Assembly (NCBI RefSeq): GCF_003966735.1
Contig: NZ_AP017378.1
Location: 1,163,501-1,227,500, forward strand
Origin: Desulfovibrio ferrophilus
Lineage (GTDB): Bacteria; Desulfobacterota; Desulfovibrionia; Desulfovibrionales; Desulfovibrionaceae
Length of the DNA stretch: 64,000 nt
Direction: 5' to 3'
Under the pieces are notes generated by a model. It was not told where the DNA came from and ran no database searches. It saw only the letters and a program-made list of their open reading frames with translations. Position 1 is the stretch's first letter; every line of letters starts with the position of its first letter. Both the position numbers and the translations under genes were made by a program. Positions 8,431 through 15,968 of the stretch are shown in pieces.

Positions 8431-9399
8431 CTAACGCTGCTGTGGCCCTCGGGTCAACCGCTCAAGACCAAGCACAACAATAGCCCCGACAAGCATCAGG
8501 CCCAGTGCGACAAGGACCTCGGAATCCAGTGTCGGTGGCAGCACGTTGCGTTCGGACAACACATGCAATTTCCCCCGGATCACAACGGATTCCAGGGTCT
8601 CCTTCCAAGGCCAGACCTTGCGCATCGCGCCAAGCATGAACCCCGTCAGCATGGCTACGGTCAATCCGTGATATCTCCCAAGAAGCCAGGAAAGCAGCCG
8701 GGAAAAACCTGCCAGCCCAACAATGCAGCCGCAGGCAAAAACAGCGAGAATCGCCAAATTCGCATCACCAAATGGATTACGCAACGCGCCTGTGATGTAG
8801 GCGTATTTGCCAAGGATCAACAGCAGGAATGAGCCGCTGATACCAGGCAAAATCATCGCGCAAATTGCAATCATTCCACATAAGAAGATGAACCACCATG
8901 ATTCTGGAGTGGTCACGGGAATCAAGCCGATAATAAACCAGGCGGCAAGGGCTCCCGCACCAAAAGCGCCCCAGGCCCCGGGAGTCCAGCGCTCCACCTT
9001 GCGCCCAACCACAAGGATCGAAGCACCGATGAGCCCCAAAAACAACGACCAGATGGGAACAGGATATTCCGTGAGCAGCCAATGCATCAGCCCGGCCAGC
9101 CCCACCAGAGCCGTACCTACCCCAAAGAGCAGAGGAAGCAAAAAACGCAGATGAACATGATTGATGACAGCTGCAAAGTCCAAGCGCAGCATAGCCTGGA
9201 TCGCCTGCAGATTTACGGAACGCACTGCGCGCAATAAATCTTCATAAATACCTGTGATAAAGGCAATGGTTCCACCCGATACGCCGGGGATGATGTCCGC
9301 TCCTCCCATGCAAAACCCTTTGGCGGCCAGCATCAGGGCCTGGGGCCATGTTCTTGGGCCGGGGCCGTTCATCCAGGCCTGGCGATAGGTCAATTTCAT
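8431..9399 (-). CDS. DUF368 polytopic membrane protein, probable undecaprenyl-phosphate translocase (PopT-like)
   Basis: A 322-residue polytopic membrane protein with the DUF368 signature near its start (GFCMGGADIIPGVSGGTIAFITGIYE, quoted as GADIIPGVSGGTIAFITGI) and a second related PGISGSFLLLILG repeat in the middle, giving an inverted-repeat transporter look. DUF368 proteins have been identified as recyclers of undecaprenyl phosphate across the inner membrane, so that role is taken from the family. It starts 3 nt after the pcm stop. The position near lytic transglycosylase, FtsB and PgsA is consistent with envelope synthesis. Confidence 0.9.
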   Translation of the reverse strand: MKLTYRQAWMNGPGPRTWPQALMLAAKGFCMGGADIIPGVSGGTIAFITGIYEDLLRAVRSVNLQAIQAMLRLDFAAVINHVHLRFLLPLLFGVGTALVGLAGLMHWLLTEYPVPIWSLFLGLIGASILVVGRKVERWTPGAWGAFGAGALAAWFIIGLIPVTTPESWWFIFLCGMIAICAMILPGISGSFLLLILGKYAYITGALRNPFGDANLAILAVFACGCIVGLAGFSRLLSWLLGRYHGLTVAMLTGFMLGAMRKVWPWKETLESVVIRGKLHVLSERNVLPPTLDSEVLVALGLMLVGAIVVLGLERLTRGPQQR

Positions 9400-9402
9400 C
9401 GG

Positions 9403-10050
9403 CTAGTACCCATGTCTGCCCACCAAATCGACGAAGACCACAGCGCCCTTGTTTTCCTGCACGATCTTGCCATCTTCCTTACGCACCATAATCAACTCCT
9501 GCGCACGACGCGACGGACCGACAGGGATCAGCAGCATCCCGGGGTCGCCCAACTGATCAACCAGGGGTTCGGGCACGGAAGGCCCTCCAGCTGTAACAAT
9601 AATTCTGTCAAAAGGAGCCTGACCGGGCCAGCCCAAAGTCCCATCGTCGAGCTTGCACAAGGCATTGAGATAGCGCAGGCGTGTCATGCGTTTTCGTGCT
9701 GCGAGATGCAACTCCTTGATGCGTTCCACAGTGTAGACCTTGGCACCCATCTCGGCCAGCACTGCGGCCTGATATCCCGAACCGGTACCAATTTCCAAAA
9801 CCCGCATACCGGGCTGAACCTCAAGGGTCTGACTCATCAGAGCGACAATATAGGGCTGGGAGATTGTCTGACCATGACCAATGGGAACAGGATTATCGGC
9901 ATAGGCCTGGGCATGCAGAGCCTCATCCACAAATTCATGACGAGGAATCTTCAACATGGCGGCGAGTACAGCCGGATCATGTATTCCACGGCCCTGAATC
10001 TGATCGCGGACCATTCGCTCTCTGCTCCGACGTGGGTCAATTCTCACCAA
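9403..10050 (-). CDS. pcm: Protein-L-isoaspartate O-methyltransferase
   Basis: Methylates L-isoaspartyl residues in damaged proteins so that they can be repaired. The 215-residue protein shows the family start ([20 protein letters not shown]), the [20 protein letters not shown] substrate loop and the SAM-binding motif [19 protein letters not shown]. The annotated start is TTG with GAGGG 7-8 nt upstream; the next codon, GTG 10047, is equally possible and ATG 10014 gives a shorter form. It is the first gene of the leftward cluster; the divergent CBS-domain gene starts 167 nt away. Confidence 0.94.
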   Translation of the reverse strand: MVRIDPRRSRERMVRDQIQGRGIHDPAVLAAMLKIPRHEFVDEALHAQAYADNPVPIGHGQTISQPYIVALMSQTLEVQPGMRVLEIGTGSGYQAAVLAEMGAKVYTVERIKELHLAARKRMTRLRYLNALCKLDDGTLGWPGQAPFDRIIVTAGGPSVPEPLVDQLGDPGMLLIPVGPSRRAQELIMVRKEDGKIVQENKGAVVFVDLVGRHGY

Positions 10051-10157
10051 ATCACTTCCCTCTCGTTTTGATGATGCGACAAGTCACAAAGCCCCGTCGT
10101 CACGGGGTTCCACCAGATTTCCGTGCGCAAGTCAATCAACCAGCAAAAGGCACGTAC

Positions 10158-10186
10158 TTGACAGGGACGACAGGATGCCCGATTCT
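10158..10186 (+). promoter_or_regulatory. Possible sigma-70 promoter for the CBS-domain gene
   Basis: A perfect -35 box TTGACA (10158-10163) is followed after 17 nt by a weak -10 candidate GATTCT (10181-10186), about 30 nt before the start codon. The -35 is convincing; the -10 matches the consensus at only three positions. Confidence 0.4.
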
Positions 10187-10217
10187 TTAATTATCCGAAA
10201 AACAAGGAGTCGTTTTC

Positions 10218-10655
10218 ATGCTCAAGGTCGCCGATTTGATGACGCAGGAAGTCTTCACCCTTCGCCAGTCTGACACGCTGAAAACAGCCAGATCCATGAT
10301 GTCTCTGGCTCGTATCCGCCACATCCCCATTGTTGGAGAACGACTCGAATTCCAGGGGTTGCTCACGCACCGTGACATCCTGACCGCAACCTTATCCCAA
10401 TTCGCTGAAGTGGACCGCCCCACGCGAGATGAAATCGATTCCGGCATTCCCATTGTGGAAATCATGCGGACCGATGTTACGACCATCTCTCCCGACCTGC
10501 CATTACAAGAAGCCGCCCAGATTCTGTTGAATCACAAATACGGCTGCCTGCCCGTGGTCAAAGAAGGCCTGCTGGAAGGCATCATCACTGAAGCGGACTT
10601 CTTGAAACTCACCATCCGCCTCATGGAGGCCCTTGAAGGCAATCTTCCCGAATAG
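10218..10655 (+). CDS. Tandem CBS-domain protein
   Basis: A 145-residue stand-alone CBS pair: the first domain is residues 1-60 (VADLMTQEVFTLRQSDTLKT through GLLTHRDILTA) and the second about 80-140 (IMRTDVTTISPDLPLQEAA through GIITEADFLKL). CBS pairs bind adenine nucleotides and report energy state; no attached catalytic domain is present, so it probably regulates a partner protein. AAGGAG lies 10 nt upstream of the ATG. It is monocistronic: a hairpin follows 24 nt after the stop and the next gene is convergent. Confidence 0.92.
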   Translation: MLKVADLMTQEVFTLRQSDTLKTARSMMSLARIRHIPIVGERLEFQGLLTHRDILTATLSQFAEVDRPTRDEIDSGIPIVEIMRTDVTTISPDLPLQEAAQILLNHKYGCLPVVKEGLLEGIITEADFLKLTIRLMEALEGNLPE

Positions 10656-10678
10656 CAGTATTACATCGAGATCATTTT

Positions 10679-10714
10679 AAGGCCCCGTCTTTCACCCGAG
10701 AAAGACGGGGCCTT
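10679..10714. terminator. 15-bp hairpin between convergent genes
   Basis: Arms AAGGCCCCGTCTTTC (10679-10693) and GAAAGACGGGGCCTT (10700-10714) form a perfect stem with a 6-nt loop. It lies between the convergent CBS gene and the unknown gene at 10801, so it can act on both. U-tracts are short on either side. Confidence 0.7.
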
Positions 10715-10800
10715 GTGCCTTCAGGAATGATCGGGACTGTTATCGACCATTCCCCGGATGGAGGTCATATTGTGCCAGCGCGTTGCGCAAGGCCGAGTAT

Positions 10801-11418
10801 TTAAACGTTCTTGGCCAAGGCCTCATCTCCAGCGCAAGCCTTTGTCGCGTGATCGATATCCCACCCCTTGTGAGCCCACTGTCTGCGAACATCTTCCAGG
10901 TCAATAACCTTGGGTTCTACCAAGGTGAAGCCCTTGGCTTCGCACCAGTCATGCCGATCTGCGAATTGTCCATCGTAACGGATCTCATCCAGGATATAAT
11001 AATTGGGGATACCCATAATGCGGTCCCACTTGTGAACCATGAATTCAAACTTCGACGGGTCAAAATCTGTGACCGCATCCCAGTTCCATGAGAACTTGCA
11101 GATCTCGTTGTCGTACCCGAGCACGCACAGATACTTTGCCTTGCTGTCGAGGTACATGCGACGCCTGAGCTTGAGCGGGGTCTGCGTGACTATCTTGGTA
11201 TCAATAGGCACTGTTTCGCCGTTCAACATCACACGGATATGACAGTCATCATCAACCTTCATGCCCCATGTCGCAGTGTTACCCTTACGCCACCAGCGCA
11301 AGGGCTTTTCCTTATAGACTTCCGAACCCGTCTCGCGAATTCTGCGAGCGGTATTTTCGGAGATGGGGTGTAAGGCCAGGTCACAGGATCGCCCATGTAC
11401 TGCAAATGAAAGTTGCAT
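10801..11418 (-). CDS. Unrecognised 205-residue protein with sigma-54-like promoter
   Basis: A soluble, probably beta-rich protein with no signal peptide, membrane segment or catalytic motif that I recognise. Tryptophans are frequent (LRWWRKGN, FSWNWDAV, RRQWAHKGW), and central segments such as CHIRVMLNGETVPI and KLRRRMYLDSKAKYLCVLG read as strands. Cysteines are scattered rather than paired. AAGGAG lies 7 nt before the ATG. A -24/-12 motif sits about 50 nt upstream (11466-11480). It stands alone between the CBS gene (convergent) and the hydrogenase operon terminator, so it is a single-gene unit. Confidence 0.8.
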   Translation of the reverse strand: MQLSFAVHGRSCDLALHPISENTARRIRETGSEVYKEKPLRWWRKGNTATWGMKVDDDCHIRVMLNGETVPIDTKIVTQTPLKLRRRMYLDSKAKYLCVLGYDNEICKFSWNWDAVTDFDPSKFEFMVHKWDRIMGIPNYYILDEIRYDGQFADRHDWCEAKGFTLVEPKVIDLEDVRRQWAHKGWDIDHATKACAGDEALAKNV

Positions 11419-11465
11419 ATTATCTCCTTCGTTTTGAAGCTTACTGTTAATTCATGCCCCTCATT

Positions 11466-11480
11466 TGCATCAGCCGTGCC
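11466..11480 (-). promoter_or_regulatory. Candidate sigma-54 (-24/-12) promoter
   Basis: Read on the minus strand the site is GGCACGGCTGATGCA. The invariant GG and GC are exactly 10 nt apart, and the flanks match the GGCACG...TGCA consensus well. It lies about 48 nt upstream of the start codon of the 205-residue unknown gene, a normal promoter distance. No activator gene is adjacent. Confidence 0.6.
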
Positions 11481-11481
11481 G

Positions 11482-11776
11482 CATAAGAGATCGTGCGGAA
11501 TTTTGCTTGATCTAATTCAAATCCCCACTGCAATTTTCAATTAAACATTGGTATAGCTTTGAAATCACGCAAAACAAAACGCCATAATAGCATTGCATTG
11601 CGCGATTGATCACGCCATTCTCCCACATTTTCAAAACAACACGACATCCACGGATCAAGAAATTCTTCACGCAAAAAAAACTGCACCACAGAACAGCACA
11701 GTTCTCGTTCCCTATCAAAAGGCAAAAAACCAGAAAATGAAGGCAAAGGTCCTCAATTTTTCATATCAAATAAAAA
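11482..11776. other. AT-rich intergenic stretch
   Basis: About 295 nt, clearly richer in A and T than its surroundings. It lies between the candidate sigma-54 promoter and the hydrogenase operon terminator. Short ORFs on both strands lack ribosome-binding sites and show no protein-like composition. An upstream activator-binding site for the sigma-54 promoter could lie here, but I cannot point to a convincing dyad. Confidence 0.5.
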
Positions 11777-11798
11777 AACCCCGGCCGGAGCCGGGGTT
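11777..11798 (-). terminator. Rho-independent terminator of the hydrogenase operon
   Basis: On the minus strand a 9-bp stem AACCCCGGC / GCCGGGGTT with a 4-nt loop is followed by a run of seven T. It lies about 30 nt after the hypC stop codon. Confidence 0.9.
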
Positions 11799-11826
11799 GA
11801 ATATTCAAAATAAAAAAACGCAGTGA

Positions 11827-12099
11827 TTATTCGGAGAGATCGAAGGCCGTATTGCCGACAGGCTTAACGCCCGTCAACTCTGTCATCTCCTCGAGCAAGG
11901 CGATGGTCTTGCGTGCCTCTTCCTCTTCCACCACGTTAATGGCAAAACCGGCGTGCACCAACACATATTCGCCAATAGCCGGCTTCTCAGGCAACAGCAT
12001 TACGACACATTTGATAAAGGTCTCGCTATCGCCAACCTGAACGCGGGCAACGTCATCATCCTCAAATTCGACAATCTTGCAGGGGGTGGCAAGGCACAT
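11827..12099 (-). CDS. hypC: HypC/HybG/HupF-family hydrogenase maturation chaperone
   Basis: The 90-residue protein starts with MCLATPCKIV, the HypC signature whose Cys2 carries the Fe(CN)2CO precursor from HypD to the hydrogenase large subunit. The C-terminal part has the expected VVEEEEARKTIALLEEM helix. It is the last gene of the hydrogenase operon, 26 nt after the protease gene, and is followed by a terminator. A HypC encoded with one structural operon may be dedicated to that enzyme. No hypD, hypE or hypF is in the window, so these must be elsewhere. Confidence 0.95.
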   Translation of the reverse strand: MCLATPCKIVEFEDDDVARVQVGDSETFIKCVVMLLPEKPAIGEYVLVHAGFAINVVEEEEARKTIALLEEMTELTGVKPVGNTAFDLSE

Positions 12100-12125
12100 G
12101 GCTCTTCAACCTCCGAGTCGGTGAT

Positions 12126-12632
12126 TCATGCAGCCTTGGGAGTATACGTACCTCCCACGGCTTCGATTTCATTCAGAACTTTTTCGATCATTTCCGGAAT
12201 TCGGTCAAGCAGTTCCTGACTGATCTCCAGGCTGGGGTCGGACTGGTAATCTTTGGGCTCGATGCCAATGATCACGGCCGAGGGTTTCTTTCCAGAAACC
12301 AACTCACAACAACACAACGTTTCCAGGAAATCCATGTCGTGTACGGAATTTTTGAAAGCAAGAGAGAGCTTAACATCATCTCCATCCAACCGATATACGG
12401 TCCCAGGAGGGTGCTCGTTGAGCACGGCATCAATAACAATGATATGATCGGAATCGATAATGGGGTCCATCAGGATCATCCCACGAACACCACCATCAAT
12501 CACCCTGATGTTTTGCGGAAATTCGTAGCGTTCCAGGAGTCTCTCGACAACCCGAACGCCAATGCCTTCGTCGCGTAGCAAAATATTGCCCAACCCCATT
12601 ACCAAAATCTTGTTCTCGGCTTCAGCAGTCAC
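12126..12632 (-). CDS. Hydrogenase maturation protease (HyaD/HybD family)
   Basis: Endopeptidase that removes the C-terminal tail of the large subunit after nickel insertion. The 168-residue protein starts with VMGLGNILLRDEGIGVRVVE, where the family's nickel-sensing acidic residue lies in the RDEG segment, followed by VIDGGVRGM and HIIVIDAVLNEHPPG. The frame is open far upstream but overlaps the large-subunit gene. GTG 12632 is chosen because AAAGGAG sits about 6 nt ahead and gives the family's usual N-terminal length. It is transcribed from the structural-gene promoter past the hairpin at 12664-12693. Confidence 0.93.
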   Translation of the reverse strand: MTAEAENKILVMGLGNILLRDEGIGVRVVERLLERYEFPQNIRVIDGGVRGMILMDPIIDSDHIIVIDAVLNEHPPGTVYRLDGDDVKLSLAFKNSVHDMDFLETLCCCELVSGKKPSAVIIGIEPKDYQSDPSLEISQELLDRIPEMIEKVLNEIEAVGGTYTPKAA

Positions 12633-12663
12633 GCTCACTCCTTTCAACTCGGTCACAAAGAAA

Positions 12664-12693
12664 AAGGGACCCGGCCCAGAGGCCAGGTCCCTT
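12664..12693 (-). terminator. Hairpin with T-run between hydrogenase large subunit and protease genes
   Basis: On the minus strand AAGGGACC...GGTCCCTT, with an inner GGCC/GGCC extension, is followed by TTTTTCTTT. It lies in the 94-nt gap after the large-subunit stop. The arrangement suggests partial termination, or an end point that protects the structural mRNA, so that maturation genes are expressed less than the enzyme. Confidence 0.75.
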
Positions 12694-12726
12694 CTATAAC
12701 CGTTGTGGTACTGATGTCCACCCTTG

Positions 12727-14445
12727 CTAGCAGACCTTGAACTTGTAGGTCTCGTTAGACTTAGGATCAATGATGTGCACGCCGCAGGCGATGCAGGGAT
12801 CATAGGAGTGAACGGTACGCAGAACTTCAACAGGACGCTTGGGATCGAACACCGGAGTGCCGATCAAAGCTTCCTCGACGGGGCTCAGGATGCCCTTGTC
12901 GCAGCGGGGTCCGAGGTTCCAAGTAGAAGGAACAACGAGCTGGAAGTTCTTGATCTTGCCGCCTGCGATCTCGATCCAATGGGACAGAGTGCCGCGAGGA
13001 GCATTACAGAAGCCAACACCGAAGGCGGTGTCAGGCATGGTGAAGGGAGCAACGATGTCGGTCTTACCGGCGGCAACGTTGGCTTCCAGTTTCTCAATCC
13101 AGGACACCATCTCATCGCCGATGACCTTGGTCTCGATGCAACGAGCCGCGGTACGACCCAGAGTGGAGAACAGAGCATCAGCGCCAACGCCCAAGTGCTT
13201 CAGCACCAGGTTGACCACAGCCTGGGTAGGCTTGTGACCACGAGCGTAGGACACCAGAGTCTGCGCCAGGGGACCGACCTCAGTGGACAGGCCCTGGTAA
13301 CGAGGAGCCTTCATCCAGCTGTAGCGACCGGTCTTGCCAGTCTCCATCTCGTCCAGGCTGGTGTACATGGGGTCAGTGACACCCTTCCAAGGATGCTTCG
13401 GAGAGCCTTCCTTGTACCAGCTGTGCTGCACGTGCTCTTCGATCTTCTTCAGGTCAAAATCAGCAACCTGGGAAAGATCATTATTGAAGATAGCGCCGTG
13501 AGGCAGGAAGCGGCTGTTCAGGTCGGACTCATCCGTCGGGAACTCACCGCAGCTCTGGAAGTGGGTGGTGTGGCCGATGCCACCCCAGTCCAGGTAGTAC
13601 GGAGCAACTGCCAGGACGTCGGGAATATAGAACTGATTAACGAAGTCCATGGTCTCCTGGAACAGGGCCTTGAACTGCGCAATGTTCTCGGGCTTGAGAG
13701 CATCGTAGCAAGTGATGCCACCTTCATACAGGCTCTGGGTGTGCGGGTTCTTGCCGCCGATGATGGCCATCATGCGGGAAGGAAGCAACTGCACCTTGAG
13801 AGCGAGCAGATAGTGATGGGTAGCGATCAAGTTGATTTCGGGCGGAAGCTTGTAGGCCGCATGAGGCTCGAGGAAGTAGGCGTTGGTAAAGATACCAAGC
13901 TGGCCGCCTTCGACGAACTTCTTCAAACGGGCCTGAGTGGCCTCGAATTCTGCTACGGTATGCTTGCGATGACCCAAACCGGCCGTATTGGTGATCTCGG
14001 CGGCTTTCTTGGGGTTGGCGGACAGCGCGCTGACAACGTCAACCCAGTCAAGAGCGTGCAGATGATAGAAATGCACGATGTGGTCATGCAGGAACTGGGC
14101 GCCGAGCAGCAGGTTCCGCAGGACCAATCCGGTCTCGGGAATCTGAGCCTGAACGCCAACAGCGTTTTCAACGCAACGAGTCGATGCAAGAGAGTGCACA
14201 TGGGTGCAAACGCCGCAGGAACGCTGGGTGAAGTGCTTGGCATCACGAGGATCGCGACCCTGGAGGATGATCTCCAGACCGCGGAACAGCTGAGAGCTGG
14301 ACCAAGCATTTTTAACGCGACCATTTTCCACTTCAACTTCGATGCGGAGATGGCCTTCGATTCTGTTTACGGGGTCGATTACAACTTTACCGGAGTAATC
14401 CCCAACCGGGGTGACCGGTGCTGATTTCGGCTTACAACCTGCCAT
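12727..14445 (-). CDS. hynA: Periplasmic [NiFe] hydrogenase large subunit
   Basis: Catalytic subunit that oxidises H2 in the periplasm and passes electrons to the small subunit. The 572-residue protein carries both nickel-ligand pairs: RSCGVCTHVH near residue 76 and DPCIACGVH near the C-terminus. The last 15 residues after GVH (starting IIDPKSNE) are the tail the maturation protease removes. The first cysteine of the C-terminal pair is an ordinary Cys codon, so this is the [NiFe] type and not the selenocysteine [NiFeSe] type. There is no signal peptide; it should be co-exported with the Tat-bearing small subunit encoded 61 nt upstream. Confidence 0.97.
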   Translation of the reverse strand: MAGCKPKSAPVTPVGDYSGKVVIDPVNRIEGHLRIEVEVENGRVKNAWSSSQLFRGLEIILQGRDPRDAKHFTQRSCGVCTHVHSLASTRCVENAVGVQAQIPETGLVLRNLLLGAQFLHDHIVHFYHLHALDWVDVVSALSANPKKAAEITNTAGLGHRKHTVAEFEATQARLKKFVEGGQLGIFTNAYFLEPHAAYKLPPEINLIATHHYLLALKVQLLPSRMMAIIGGKNPHTQSLYEGGITCYDALKPENIAQFKALFQETMDFVNQFYIPDVLAVAPYYLDWGGIGHTTHFQSCGEFPTDESDLNSRFLPHGAIFNNDLSQVADFDLKKIEEHVQHSWYKEGSPKHPWKGVTDPMYTSLDEMETGKTGRYSWMKAPRYQGLSTEVGPLAQTLVSYARGHKPTQAVVNLVLKHLGVGADALFSTLGRTAARCIETKVIGDEMVSWIEKLEANVAAGKTDIVAPFTMPDTAFGVGFCNAPRGTLSHWIEIAGGKIKNFQLVVPSTWNLGPRCDKGILSPVEEALIGTPVFDPKRPVEVLRTVHSYDPCIACGVHIIDPKSNETYKFKVC

Positions 14446-14506
14446 GGTTTCCTCCTAAAATTACTCGAAAGTCTTCTTCTGTTTTCCAGATTGTCCACTC
14501 GGTCGA

Positions 14507-15457
14507 TTAGGCCTCGTAGAACGGGCTCATCTCATCCCAGAAATCGGGCTCGGAACAACCGATGCACGGGTGTCCGGCCTGGATGGGGAAGCTTACCTGG
14601 TTGAACAGGACCTTCGGGCAATTGTTGTAGGTGTCCGGACCCTTACAGCCCAGCTCGTACAGGCAGTAACCCTTGCGGGCCTCTTCGGAATCGAAGGAAG
14701 GAGCAAACTTGCCTTCTTCGAAGTACTTGAGGCGAGGGCACTGGTCATGAACGGTCTCGCCGTAGAACAAGGTCGGACGGCCAGCATCATCCAGCTCGGG
14801 CAGGCCCTTGGTCAAGAAGTAGACCACGGTACCAATGAAGCTGATGGGGTTAGGCGGACAGCCGGGGACCTGAACCATCAGAGCACCACCGAGAGCTTCG
14901 GAACAGCCCTTGGATTCGGTCGGGTTCGGGGCAGCTTTCTGGACACCGCCGTACGCGGCACAAGTGCCGAGACAGATGGTGGCTTTGGCCTTGGGGTAGA
15001 TTTCTTCAAGGGTGGACAGCATGGTCTTGCCGGCAACCTTACCATGAATTCCACCTTCAGCGGTGGGCACGCCACCTTCGAGCACCAGGACAAACTCGCC
15101 CTCGTGGTCGTGAACGGCCTTGTGCAGAGCTTCTTCGATGGCTTCGCCAGCGCACTGCATCAGGGTCTCGTGGTAATCCAGGGAAATCACATCAAACAGT
15201 ACAGTCGCGATGTCGGGCTCGGTGCTGCGTAACACAGACTCGGAACACCCGGTGCACTCCGCAAAATGGAGCCAGATAACGGGCGGACGCTTGCCTGAAG
15301 TCAACGCTTCAGCGACCTTGGCCGGGGTGAACGTAGCATCCGCGGCCATTGCGGCGGATACGGCGGCACAGAATTTCATGAAATCACGGCGAGAAATTCC
15401 TTTCTCTTCCAAAGATTTCAACACGTCATTCTTACCGCTACCAATTGAACATTTCAT
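14507..15457 (-). CDS. hynB: Periplasmic [NiFe] hydrogenase small subunit with Tat signal
   Basis: Electron-transfer subunit with three Fe-S clusters. The 316-residue precursor has the twin-arginine motif SRRDFMK (about residues 22-28) and a hydrophobic stretch after it, so the dimer is exported folded. Proximal cluster ligands are in [16 protein letters not shown] and VPGCPPNP. The distal set is in [16 protein letters not shown]. The medial set is NNCPKVLFN and [15 protein letters not shown]; the proline in [10 protein letters not shown] where some enzymes have a fourth cysteine indicates a medial [3Fe-4S] cluster. GGAGG lies upstream of the ATG. It is the first gene of the operon. Confidence 0.97.
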   Translation of the reverse strand: MKCSIGSGKNDVLKSLEEKGISRRDFMKFCAAVSAAMAADATFTPAKVAEALTSGKRPPVIWLHFAECTGCSESVLRSTEPDIATVLFDVISLDYHETLMQCAGEAIEEALHKAVHDHEGEFVLVLEGGVPTAEGGIHGKVAGKTMLSTLEEIYPKAKATICLGTCAAYGGVQKAAPNPTESKGCSEALGGALMVQVPGCPPNPISFIGTVVYFLTKGLPELDDAGRPTLFYGETVHDQCPRLKYFEEGKFAPSFDSEEARKGYCLYELGCKGPDTYNNCPKVLFNQVSFPIQAGHPCIGCSEPDFWDEMSPFYEA

Positions 15458-15485
15458 AAAACACCTCCAACGTTACCAAATAATC

Positions 15486-15502
15486 GACGAGTATGGCTCG
15501 TC
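15486..15502 (-). repeat. Short hairpin in the hydrogenase leader
   Basis: GACGAG (15486-15491) and CTCGTC (15497-15502) pair across a 5-nt loop, about 30 nt upstream of the small-subunit start codon and just ahead of its ribosome-binding site. Confidence 0.4.
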
Positions 15503-15968
15503 ATATCCTGGCAAACTCCTACTGAGACCTACGGGGTTGAGTGTTATGAAGGCACTGCGCGATCCGAATATTGTGAGAATTTTCACCATACTTTCAAGGG
15601 GAGGTCAACCGAAATTCGCTTTTTTCCTTGTCAATTCAATCATATTCTCAACCAGTTACCGCTTTATACCAATGTTATGCGCTGTAGTAACACCAATGGT
15701 AAATACGTATACATATAATATACGGTGTTGCTCTAGTCTTATATATTGAGTCATAGAGTCATGCCTACTCAATACATTGCAAACCCTACCAAAAGACCAT
15801 GAGTACAGATCTGGTCATGGTCCCAGCTTTCATGGCCCCACCCTATTCCGGCCTCAGTTTACACAGATTTTGCAAATGTAAAGTCCGGGCTTGAGCGCCC
15901 CCTCTGAACAAGGTATGGTGCCGCCGGTTCCACACAGAGTCAAAAAGCAGCTTAGAGCACTGGGAGAA
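15503..15968. other. Divergent regulatory region between hydrogenase and M23 peptidase genes
   Basis: About 465 nt without a supportable gene. It is AT-rich around 15600-15780. It contains an 8-bp inverted repeat (15744-15774) with an overlapping GAGTCAT direct repeat, and an AT-rich run near 15710-15722 that includes TATAAT. A weak leftward candidate is TTGACC (minus strand near 15601-15606) with a poor -10. I found no GG-N10-GC sigma-54 site facing the hydrogenase operon. Confidence 0.5.
15744..15774. promoter_or_regulatory. Inverted repeat, candidate operator upstream of the hydrogenase operon
   Basis: TATTGAGT (15744-15751) is perfectly inverted as ACTCAATA (15767-15774). GAGTCAT occurs twice within it (15748-15754 and 15756-15762). 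The site lies about 290 nt from the hydrogenase start and 195 nt from the M23 gene start, so either could be the target. Confidence 0.35.

Noticed and set aside
11512-11826. Short ORFs in the AT-rich gap next to the hydrogenase operon
   Set aside because: No ribosome-binding sites, Asn/Lys/Cys-rich composition typical of translated AT-rich DNA, and they run through the operon terminator.
12724-14424. A 566-codon ORF antisense to the hydrogenase large subunit
   Set aside because: It mirrors the real gene, has no homology-like motifs or ribosome-binding site, and the opposite strand has all hydrogenase signatures.
12727-14445. Selenocysteine ([NiFeSe]) hydrogenase
   Set aside because: The C-terminal DPCIACGVH motif has an ordinary Cys codon at the position that is UGA in [NiFeSe] enzymes, and the small subunit keeps the Pro that goes with a [3Fe-4S] medial cluster.
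15458-15890. Sigma-54 promoter for the hydrogenase operon
   Set aside because: No GG-N10-GC element with acceptable flanks was found on the minus strand in this gap.
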